A stretch of 64,000 bases of DNA, from positions 61,392,200-61,456,199 of the forward strand of contig NC_083581.1 of the NCBI RefSeq assembly GCF_027579695.1, given 5' to 3'. Position numbers and translations under genes: made by a program. The stretch's first letter is position 1, and the number at the start of each line of letters is the position of its first letter. This DNA comes from Neoarius graeffei. Its lineage: Eukaryota > Chordata > Actinopteri > Siluriformes > Ariidae. Under the pieces are notes generated by a model that ran no database searches, was not told the DNA's origin, and worked only from the letters and a program-made list of their open reading frames with translations. Shown in pieces: positions 1-11,100 of this stretch.

Positions 1-1036
1 TCTTGACAATACCCCATAGATTCTCTATGGGGTTCAGGTCAGGCAAGTTGGCTGGCCAATCAAACACAGTAATATCATGGTCAGCAAACCATTTGGTAGT
101 AGTTTTGGCAGTGTGGGTAGGTGCTAAGTCCTGCTGGAAAAGGAAATCAGCATCTCCAAAAAGCTCGTCAGCAGATGGAAGCATGAAGTGCTCTAAAATC
201 TCCTGGTAGATGGCTGTGTTGACTTTGGACTTGATAAAATACAGTGGACCAACACCAGCAGATGACATGGCACCCCAAATCATCACAGACTGTGGAAACT
301 TCACACTGGGCTTCAAACACCTTGGATTCTGTGCCTCTCCACTCTTCCTCCAGACTCTAGAACCGTGATTTCTAAATTAAATGCAAAATGTACTTTCATC
401 TGAAAAGAGGACTTTGGACCACTGAGCAACAGTCCATTTCTTTCTCTCCTTAGCCCAGATAAGACACTTCTGACATTGTCTCTGGCTCAGGAGTAGCTTG
501 ATATTAGGAATGCGAAAGTTGTATCCCCTTTCTTGAAGATGTCTGTTCGTGATGGGTCTAGATACACTGACACCAGCCTCAGTCCACTCCTTGTGAAGCT
601 CTCCCAAGTTCTTGAATCAACTTTTCTTGACAATCCTCTCAAGACTGCGGCCATCCCTGTTGCTTGTGCACCTTTTCCAGCCACCCTTTTCAGCAATGAC
701 CTTTTGTGGCTTACCCTCCTTGTGGAGGGCATCAGTGATCATCTTCTGGACAACAGTCAAGTCAGCAGTCTTCCCCATGATTGTGGTTGTGTGTACTGAA
801 CTAGACCGAGAGATACACTGTGTTCATACTGTTTTACTCAAACTCGAAATGAAAAATTCTAATATTTTGAGATTTTTTTTTGTACTGTATGCCAAACTGA
901 TTAAAATAGAAAAATGCTTGAAACGTTTTAGTTTATGTGTAATGAGTCTATTATAATGTATAACATTTTCACTTTCTTAAATAACTGACGGAAAATATTG
1001 AACTTTTTCACAATATTCTAATTTTTTGAGATGCAC
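1..1036 (-). mobile_element. Tc1-like element A, copy 1 (cut by window edge)
   Basis: Nearly identical to 14722-16194 over its whole length. The right end reads TTTTTTGAGATGCAC next to TA. Transposase remnants on the - strand include [16 protein letters not shown] and [11 protein letters not shown] (first catalytic Asp). At least two in-frame stops occur, both shared with the other copy. The left terminal repeat and the transposase C-terminus are outside the window. Confidence 0.93.
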
Positions 1037-1920
1037 TAATGTGCCATTCGGATTATGGATCGAGTCCACTTTTTGGTGTAATTCTGGCAGTTATGAATTA
1101 ATCATGATTCTTTTTGATAATTGTGTATTTTACATCAAATCAAAGTCCTTCCCACGCCATGTGGCGCATAGGGCGGTGCCGATCTCCGTTTCCGTAGCCC
1201 TCGGCCTCTCGCCTATTACATAGCTAGGGTTACAGTGGGGGGCTCGGCCTCTGGTAACCGCGAGAGTTTGGTTATTTTGCATACCTGATTTTATTTGTTC
1301 TTATGCAAGATTTGAAATAATAGCTTTTCCCAGGTTTAAGCATTTCCAATATCATGACCACATTACTGCTGTGTCTCCAGATAGTTTACAGTTTGAAAAG
1401 AGCTATACATAAATTGTGTGTGTGTGGGGGGACCACACATGGTAAATGTAGAAGAAAATAGTCATGTTTGGTACAGTTAGCATGCTGTACCATTGTCCAT
1501 GTATGAGCTAGGATTTAGCAGCAGTAGTAATAAAGTTTGTGTGTGGTTTAGTGAACTTGTTGGGTTTTAACTTGGTGACATGAAACCTTTACAAAACAGT
1601 GTGTTACACAAGCAGCACTTCATTTTTGGCTGAATCCCAATCCCCCTCCCCCCTTTACTCCTACCACTTGGCCCTACCCCTCCGTTTTGTGCACTGCTGC
1701 GTAGGATAGGGCAGTTCTTTTGGGAATTAAAGGGTAGTGGTCATCTATCCCTCCAAATGGAGCATTTTCAGATCCAGACTACAAACAGAGTGGTAGAATA
1801 AAGCTCCCAGAATACTTTGCAAACTGAGGCAGTGTAACATGGATCATGGCTGTCGGTGTGGGGAAAGAAGCCCAGAAGTGTTTTTTTGCAAATAATCATG
1901 CAACATTATTTTATTTATTC
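1037..1920. other. Intronic or intergenic sequence, no gene seen
   Basis: Upstream of the first visible eif4g3 exon, so probably eif4g3 intron. A C-rich piece at about 1628-1690 (AATCCCCCTCCCCCC and ACCCCTCCG) looks like the end of a fish MITE. A short GC-richer segment lies at 1145-1255. Nothing coding is supported. Confidence 0.4.
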
Positions 1921-2284
1921 TCATCTCATCTCATTATCTCTAGCCGCTTTATCCTGTTCTACAGGGTCGCAGGCAAGCTGGAGCCTATCCCAGCTGACTA
2001 CGGGTGAAAGGCGGGGTACACCCTGGACAAGTCGCCAGGTCATCACAGGGCTGACACATAAACACAGACTCACATTCACACCTACGGTCAATTTAGAGTC
2101 ACCAGTTAACCTAACCTGCATGTCTTTGGACTGTGGGGGAAACCGGAGCACCCGGAGGAAACCCACACGGACACGGGGAGAACATGCAAACTCCGCACAG
2201 AAAGGCCCTCGCCGGCCACGGGGCTCGAACCCGGACCTTCTTGCTGTGAGGCGACAGCGCTAACCACTACACCACCGTGCCGCC
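1921..2284 (-). mobile_element. Mermaid/HE1-type tRNA-derived SINE
   Basis: Full-length copy. On the - strand it starts GGCGGCACGGTGGTGTAGTG (tRNA-like A box) and has a GGTTCGAGCCC B box. Then follow the conserved core GTCCAAAGACATGCAGG and a tail ending in GATGA repeats. Pol III transcribed, presumably mobilised by a LINE. Confidence 0.92.
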
Positions 2285-2813
2285 ATTTTATTTATTTATT
2301 TTTAAAAAATAAACTGCAATATCTTAGTTTAATGTAGTCATATGTACTTGGACCCGTTATAACAGGCATTTCAGAAAAAAAATCGCTATCCACAATGTCA
2401 ATATAACTCTGTGTGAAGTATGGGATGGGGCCTTGAACCGACTGTGTTAAATGAGCACTTTCTTATGGTTTATAGACCAGTCTAAAGAGGTTTGGAGAAC
2501 TTGCCATAGCTGTATTACTCAAAGTCTGTCTCCTGCTGTTTAATGTTGGAACTAGCTGTGCCAAGTGTAAGTGATGATAATGTAAATGACTCCATAACTC
2601 TGCTGAGCTGCTTTTGAAAACTTGCATGCGTCTGGAAGCTGTATTCTCATAAGACCTGTAAATGGCTTCTACTGACCATGATTTCCCAAAAAATTTAACT
2701 GAGGACTTTACTGGAACTCCAGAGTAGCGACAAAACACCTTATATAAAACACTGTCAGCAGGATATAGGTGTTGGAGCACTACTGTTGTCTGATCTCCTC
2801 CTCTTTCCATTAG
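2285..2813 (+). other. eif4g3 intron sequence
   Basis: Single-copy-looking A+T-rich intron leading into exon a; begins with a TTTA repeat next to the SINE. No gene or repeat recognised. Confidence 0.5.
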
Positions 2814-2918
2814 CCACGAATGGATCAGTACTTTAACCAGATGGAAAAAATAGTGAAGGAGAGGAAAACTTCATCACGCATTCGCTTCATGCTCCAGGAC
2901 GTAATTGACCTCCGCCTG
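2814..2918 (+). CDS. eif4g3: eif4g3 exon a: end of MIF4G domain
   Basis: 35 codons, phase 0 at both ends, acceptor TTAG and donor GTTAGT. It encodes [15 protein letters not shown] then [17 protein letters not shown], the last helices of the MIF4G (HEAT) domain that contacts eIF4A. The MDQYFNQ form is the eIF4G3 version of this stretch. It is the first eif4g3 exon in the window; earlier exons must be to the left. Confidence 0.95.
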
Positions 2919-4721
2919 GTTAGTGAATTTGTCCATTTGTGTGCTTATGTTTAACAGCAGTACATATGAAAATGATTAGAAATAACTAGATATGCATGGT
3001 GTTTCTTGTTTCAGCACAATTGGGTATCGCGGAGAGCCGATCTGGGGCCCAAGACCATTGAGCAGATCCACAAGGAGGCCAAAATCGAGGAGCAGGAAGA
3101 ACAGAGGAAAGTTCATCAACAGCTGCTATCCAAGGACAAGAGGAGACCAGGTCAGAGAGGGCATATGCGCTATAGGCTAATCCTCTTTACAGCTTAGTCC
3201 CCTTTCTCTGTGATATGTTATATAGCACTTCAATGCACCCGCTGTGTCTAATGGTGTCTATTGTTCTTTTTTTTTTTTCTGTTTATTATACAGTAATTCC
3301 AAGAGAGGAGACCTGGAACACTGTGCCTGTGCCTAAGAACAGTAGAACGATAGACCCCAACAAGATCCCCAAAATCACCAAGGTAGTGACTGTGTGTGGA
3401 GGGACATGATTTTGGCTGCCTTACTGAGTGGAAGGCAGCGTTTTAAATGATGCTTGAACATCTTTACTCAACACTCAAAGCTCTAGATATAGATTAACAA
3501 AAACATTTCCATCACAGATACATTACTCAAGACAGTATTTGTTTTGTCAAACAGGCCCAAGAGCTCCACCTGCTGGTGAAAGGTGTTTTTTTTTTTGGCT
3601 TAATTGACTGGTGCATATACCCTTGAGAGTTGTTTGAAAATAAACTTCAAATAGCCTTGAGTGTTTATGGGTTTTTAGAGCCATAGGAGGACTTTCGATC
3701 TGCGTATCAAAAAAGAAGGCAGTAAATAGCAATGAGTGATGGTGAAAACGCTGTGACAGCTTTTGAGGAAGACTGCAGTGTCGCATCATCTATTTATGTG
3801 AAGGCATGTCCTGAATAAACTGTTGACATAATGTAGAAAGGTTTTTGTTACTTGATTTGAGGCTTTTGAAGTTCACTCGGACTTTCTTGAAAGTGGAGTT
3901 CCAGTCCAGTCATCCATTATCTGTAGCTGCTTATCCTGTTCTACAGGGTCGCAGGCAAGCTGGAGCCTATCCCAGCTGACTATGGGCGAGAGGCGGGGTA
4001 CACCCTGGTCATCACAGGGCTGAGACATAGACACAAGCAACCATTCAGACCTACGGTCAATTTAGAGCCACCAATTAGCCTAACCTGCATGTCTTTGGAC
4101 TGTGGGGGAAACCGGAGCACCTGGAGGAAACCCATGCAGACACGGGGAGAACATGCAAACTCCACACAGAAAGGCCCTTGCCGGCTGCTGGGCTCGAACC
4201 CAGAACCTTCTTGCCGTGAAGTGACAGTGCTCACCACTGTGCCGCCCTGGAGTTCCAGTCCCTAAATGTTTAATAATAAGCTGTTATGTTGACATTGACT
4301 TAAAAGAAAAAGGTAGCTATAACCTCATCTCATCTCATCTCATTATCTCTAGCCGCTTTATCCTGTTCTACAGGGTCGCAGGCAAGCTGGAGCCTATCCC
4401 AGCTGACTGTGGGCGAAAGGCGGGGTACACCCTGGACAAGTCGCCAGGTCATCACAGGGCTGACACATAGACACAACCATTCACACTCACATTCACACCT
4501 ACGGTCAATTTAGAGTCACCAGTTAACCTAACCTGCATGTCTTTGGACTGTGGGGGAAACCGGAGCACCCGGAGGAAACCCACGCGGACATGGGGAGAAC
4601 ATGCAAACTCCGCACAGAAAGGCCCTCGCCGGCCACGGGGCTCGAACCCAGAACCTTCTTGCTGTGAGGCGACAGCGCTAACCACTACACCACCGTGCCG
4701 CCTAGCTCTAACCTATTGACA

Positions 4722-4760
<39 letters not shown>

Positions 4761-5137
4761 TTGCTGAGTAGTGGAGACCTGATGATTTAACCTTGTTGCG
4801 TGTTTATAATTGCTGCTGTTTATTTAAATAAATACTAGGGTTATAAATATATTACAGACCACTTGTCTTTTAAAAAAATGAACGTTTTTGCTTTCCTGTG
4901 GATAATTTAGTCAAATTAATTCGGGATTACACAGCATTTCTTTGTGTTAAAATAAATGTGTTTGAGAAGAAGGTATCAGTCATGCAGAGTCATGCTGCTG
5001 CAAGGTTCCTCTTTCACATGAAGTGGGGGCCCGTTCGTTTCAGTTTCAAAAGGGGCACTATGAAAGATTGAGAAGAATGTTCAAAAGGATGCATAAATCG
5101 GGCACCTTGCATATATAGTAAACCTGATTTAACTACG

Positions 5138-5177
<40 letters not shown>

Positions 5178-8100
5178 TCAACAATAGATGATAAGATTCA
5201 GTTGGGACCGTTGGGACGAGCGCAGCTCAACTGGATGAAGGGCAGCAGTGGAGGAGCTGGAGCCAAGGCCAGTGAATCAGGTTAGACGTGAATGCATTAT
5301 ACCAGGGGTTTTCAAAGTGTGGGAGATTCAGCCCCCCCTCAGAGAGCAAATAAACAACAGCGTCTCCCCCCCCCCCCCCCTTACAATTTTTGTTGTTGCT
5401 ATATTTAAATGTTCCATTCGTATTTAAAAAAAAAAATGGTTGTTGTACACATTTTTTTTCTTTTACACATTTTAAACATCTGTGCTTTTTTAAAACATCT
5501 TTTTTACACATTTTAAACATCTGTGCTTTTTTAAAACATCTTTTTTACACATTTTAAACATCTGTGCTTTTTTAAAACATCTTTTTTACACATTTTAAAC
5601 ATCTGTGCTTTTTTAAAACATCTTTTTTACACATTTTAAACATCTGTGCTTTTTTAAAACATCTCTTTTTTTACACATTTTAAACATCTGTGCTTTTTTA
5701 AAACATCTTGTTTTACACATTTTAAACATCTCATAGCATCGTTAGCTAGCACCTCTTGGCAGACAACGCACTGTGGCAGTGGAGCATCTTCAGATCCAGT
5801 CCATGAAAATCCAAACTTTAAATAATCGTGGTCATACTTCCTTCTTTTTTTTGCTTGGCGCAAACTCTGTCTCCTCACTCACTGTAGCTTTAGGTACTAA
5901 AAATCGATCCATTTTGTCTCTGGCAAAGGCTAGCTGAAGTTCGCTAAATGTCCGCAATAGTAACTTATTCTGGTTTATTTTTCCTCATGTTGCGCCCCCT
6001 AGGGGAGGCGCGCCCCACACTTTGAAAAGCCCTGCATTATACAAGAGTCTGTGTCCTTTCCTGGTTCTGTCGTTTGTTTTGTGAAAAATAAATAGCGAGT
6101 TATGATTATAAGTGGTGTTCTCGCAGATGTCTTGCGCCCCAGCAGCCTGAACCGTTACTCGCCGCTTCAGCCCTCCGTTCCAGCCTCTGCCTCCACTCCA
6201 TCTGCCTCCCCTGACTTTGACTCAAGAGGAGGCCTGAGCAGGTATTGTGCAACACTTTTTAAGATCCATTGTCAGCTAATGTAGGCTGTGACGTCCTGAT
6301 TGAAAGCTGTCCATCTATTTTAATGGTGATTTAAAAATGTGTTCGTTGTGTGTTTCTCAGTCGTGGAAGCACAGGACGGGAGCGCAATGATAAACCATTG
6401 ACTCTGGGTCCTTCACGGTCTGGCCCTCCATCTGTGGGTGGGCCAGGGAAGGAGGCTGCTGAAGAGCCTCTGCAGGAAGAAGTTCGCAAGGACACGCACA
6501 TCCCCGACACACCCAACCTGCAGACCAGTACAGCAAGCAGAAGCAAACTGGAGCGCAGCCAATCCAGGGAATCTGGTGAGCCACTGATTTGCACGCGCAC
6601 AAACTTAATACATTCAACAAACGCAGCATCTTCTTCATTCAGAAAAATAACACTTCCATACACTGATCCTAACTTGTATGTTGGCGTGAGCATTATTTGT
6701 GATGACGCATCATATCTCCTGTGTGGCAGTAAAACTTGAAGCAGTGCCAGGTCCTACTTCAGACAAGCCTGCGTTATCAGAGGAGGAGATGGAGAGACGG
6801 TCCAAGTCCATTATTGATGAGTTTTTGCACATAAATGATTACAAGGTTATTCCCTCATTCAGTGTCTTATAGCGTACATCACATTCTTTATTACACATCG
6901 TTATTATATTGTTATGCGTCATGTCATCGGGCACGTCTGTGTGCAGGAGGCCATGCAGTGCGTGGAGGAACTGGAACAGGCCACAATGCTATATGTTTTT
7001 GTGCGGGTGGGTGTGGAGTCCACGCTAGAGAGGAGCCAGATCACGCGTGACCATATGGGCCAGCTGTTTTATCAGCTGCTGCAAGCTGGGAGCCTCTCCA
7101 AATCTCAGTTCTTTAAAGGGTGGGTATCATTCCTTACCACACAGCTGTCATAATTAGACTCCCACTAGCACTAGAGGCACAGCTGTCTGATTCATGAGAT
7201 GGTGACAGCTTGATGATATATCTATGGCCCAAAGGATTTTTGTTAGTGTTGTTATTAACGGGGTTGTTTTTACAGTTGTCCATCTGTATTATTTATGTAA
7301 AAACGTAGTTATCTTTCACTGCTGATGACTGATCTTTGTTTGTTTATTTATTTACAGTAAGCCCTCAGTATTCGCGGGGGTTAGGGACCGAACATGGCCG
7401 CGAATAAGCCAAAATCGTGAATACTTGTAAACACCCCCCCTCCCCCCCATAAAACTGCTCACAAATGCTTATTTTGATGTCTAAAACACTCCCTATCAGG
7501 GCTTTGAACCAGAATTTTTTTCCTATTGGTTCGTTCCGAACAGAAACGGAATTTTAACGTTTCTGGTTTTGGGTTCCACCATTAAATAGACGTTCCCGAA
7601 CCGGTTAGAACAAAAAAATTTCGTTCCCGGAACGGTTATTTACGTTCCCTGTCAGCTGTTTAACAAATGGCTATAAAATTATGTCTCTGTCTCATCCAGC
7701 TTAAGCCAAATTCTATTGCAACCTTCATTAAATAAGACAAGAAATAATTCAAAACAATTATTATTTCAAATGTTGGCGATTTGGATTCTCAGTATGTCTT
7801 CCCATCTACACAAACAGAAAAAGTGCCAAAAATGAAAGATATAATTCGTTTAGTGTGTTACCAAAGGCTAGTCAGGCCCTATGCATTGATAGGCTAACAG
7901 AGGTTGACGTCATTTAATGTTCGCGAGCCTCTCATTAACGTGGACAAATATATTGATATCGTGTTTGAAATTGGCGTTTTTGAATAACGATAGACTGCAA
8001 TATTTACCTCTTATTTAAGATGTGGAGACGTGATAGTAGTCCACCCTCCCGCTCTCTCCATTCAGTCAGCGAACGTCACACAGGAAGTGAACCCCAGCGG

Positions 8101-11100
8101 GTCATAGAAACTTGCGCAGGAGGAGAATGACTTTTTATTTGTAGGCTATGGAAACTTTGAGGAACGAAATAAAAACCGGTATTAACCGGTTACCATTATT
8201 TTTAATAAGCGTTTCTGTTCCGGAGCATAAAAAATAATAAAGTTTCTGGTTTCGTTTCTGTTCCATGTGAAATAGAAAAAGTTCCCGGTTTTCGTTTTCG
8301 TTCCTTGAACCGGTTCAAAGCCCTGCTCCCTATACCCTAGGCTATACTGCCGCAAAACTCTTCCCTTCCTTTAGCATATCGAGAAGTCCTACCTTCTCCT
8401 GCAGCGTCATTACCGTCTTCTGGCGCTTAGGTTCCTTGGCAGGAGCCTTAGAAGATGCAGAGCGTTTAGGAGCCATTGTAGGGCGTAAAAATTATTATTC
8501 AAAAATACCAAGAACGCGCAACACGTGAACAAGTCTGAACTACGGGAACCGCAAGACTGTACTGTACAATGCGCTCATTCGTATCAGCCAATGAGCAGCA
8601 GCCCGCCATTCAAACTTCAGCCAATAGCAAGCGAGCATTCAGCTCTGAGAATGTAGCAGTGCGTAAACGTTCGATATGTTCGCCGCAAATGACCGTGAAT
8701 CGCTGAGATTTCCGCGAATGTATAGGAGATGTGTTCTATATAAAATCCCGCGAATATGTGAATTCATGAATACTGAACCACGAATAGGCGGGGGTCTACT
8801 GTATTTTTTTTTTAACCTGGAACATACTATTAGAGAATCCTAATCCTCATTAACCTCCTAAGGCCCAAGCTGTTTTTTTTTTTTACATGCATTTTTTATT
8901 TCTCTTTGCTATTTGGGCTTATTAGAACCTGATTAGAATAAAAACTAAGCATCATCTTTTGATAAGATGTACTTTTAGAGAAAAAGTATGTCCACATATG
9001 TGGATTCTTGTTCCGAATTTCCATAAAGTGCTGTCCACGCATGTGACCGCTAAGCCCTAGGAGATTAAATATGTTGTTTCCTGTCTTCTTTCCATTTTTT
9101 TTTCTTTTCTTGATTACGAAGGTTTTCAGAAACCCTTGAGATAGCAGATGATATGGCCATTGACATTCCTCATATATGGCTGTACTTAGCGGAGCTGGTT
9201 AATCCCGTGCTCCGGGAAGGAGGAATCTCTATGAGAGAATTATTTAGGTATGTATTATTATTATTATTATTATTATTATGATCTCAGCAAATGTAATGGT
9301 GTCTGGTTCTATTAATCTGTATATGTTTTTTTGCTGTAAGGGATGTTTGTTTTCTTTAATGCTTTTTGTGCAGTGAATTTAGCAAACCTTTACTCCCTGT
9401 GGGAAGAGCTGGCATATTATTTTCTGAAATATTGCACCTTCTATGCAAACAAATGGTAAGCTAAAAAAAGTTATATATATCATTTAGACACTGTAAATCT
9501 GTATATTGTCATACAATTTGAAATGGTTATTTTCGCTCAACATGTGTTCAGTAATTGTATACTGTGCTGATATTGTTGTAATAGCTGTGTGTGTCTGTCT
9601 GTGCTTCAGAGCCATAGGAAAGTGGGGGCCTTATGGAGGGACTCTGGACTGAGCTGGCCTGATTTCCTCCCTGAGACGGAGGATGTGCACAGCTTCATTA
9701 CTGAGCAGGTGAGCTGTTGCCTGCACTCTAGATTTAGATATCACTGGAATGTCTGGATTAAGGCCCACTTTACACGGGGACGGTCTGAAACAAAAACACA
9801 AAAGTCCGTTTTCGTTCTCACTTTTTTCCGCGTCTACACGACCGTTTTCAAGGAGGAAATCTGCGTCTATACGGCGACGCATAAATGTGTGGAATTCAAT
9901 TGGATGTGCATGCCAGGCGGCTAGGTGGTGCTGTGAAAGACCTCCGCTATGTCTGCACGCATGCGCAACGTCTTCCGTCTTGTCTGATCTGCACATCTGC
10001 GCCGCGAAAACTTTGACTACTTTGGCTATGGTAAGTAAGAAAGTAAGTAAAAAAGTAAGAGCATACTATACCCACCTCTGTTCATTAACGGTATATGTGC
10101 AGATTCGGTATAGATGTTCGAAGGACTCCTGGACGTTTATTAAAGCTGCCAGAGCAGCTTGAAGGTCCGTTGGATCGATGTAATCAGACATGCTCTTACT
10201 TTTTTACTTACTTTCTTACTTCCCGGGCTGGCATGTACAGTATATGACATATGTATGACGTAAACGCGTACCCGACGTGAGCAGATCCGAGCAGAGTTTC
10301 GCGTATTGGGTAGTTTAGACGGATATGCAACGGGGGCTGTTTTTAACTTATCCACTCTGGAAGGCGTTTTCAATTTTTTCCGTTTTTCAGCCTCGGAAAC
10401 GCCATCCCCGTGTAGACGAAAGGCACTTCCGATAAAATATTTAGTCATTTTTACCCGACAGCGTCCTCGTGTAAACGGGCCCTAAATAGGATCCAGTGGA
10501 ACTTGGGGCTGTAGTTGATTTTCATACCAACATCTTTAGTTGTAATGGTAGAGATGATTAAAAGCAAGAGCATCATTAGTTCTTGAAAGAAGTGCTTGGC
10601 TTCAGGGCTCGACATTAACTTTTAAGCCCACTTGCCCTGGGGGGCAAGTGAGGGGTAAATTTCCACTTGCCCCCCAATATTATCACTTACCCCCTATTTT
10701 GTGAGGGTTTTTTTTTTGGAAAACCATAGAATAGTTGTGAATTACAACATAAAATGAAGATCACACATTGAGTTGAACTTTGGTTATTGATTAAGTTTCT
10801 CATTAAGTTTGGTTATTGGTTACTTTTTACTTGTAATGGACAATAACAAATTTATCCAAAATAGTTTTTCCTGCCTTAGTCGATTTATTTCCATTTCACA
10901 TACATGCAGCTGTTGTAAAGTTCAGTGCGTTTGTGTAGAACTCTCTCAGACTGTAGGTTCGTTACTCGATAATGTAGAAATCATAAAAGAGAAATCTATA
11001 ACAAAGTTTACAGTGGTGCTTGAAAGTTTGTGAACCCTTTAGAATTTTCTATATTTCTGCATAAATATGGCCTAAAACAACATCAGATTTTCACACAAGT

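Larger units (their letters stand above)
5303..6034 (-). mobile_element. hAT-type element with BED-finger fragment
   Basis: Ends CAGGGGTTTTCAAAGTGTGG and its inverse CCACACTTTGAAAAGCCCTG. Flanked by the perfect 8-bp direct repeat CATTATAC (5295-5302, 6035-6042). On the - strand it keeps a transposase-like N-terminus (see next entry). The middle is filled by a 41-bp tandem repeat, so it is a deletion derivative of a larger hAT (Charlie/ZBED-like) transposon. Confidence 0.9.

Noticed and set aside
2200..2284. tRNA-like sequences with A and B boxes
   Set aside because: They are SINE heads; no cloverleaf tRNA gene was seen here or in the other copies.
8781..8801. G+C-rich GGCGGGGGTCTACTG as a promoter element
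   Set aside because: It is the terminal repeat of the pogo-like element.
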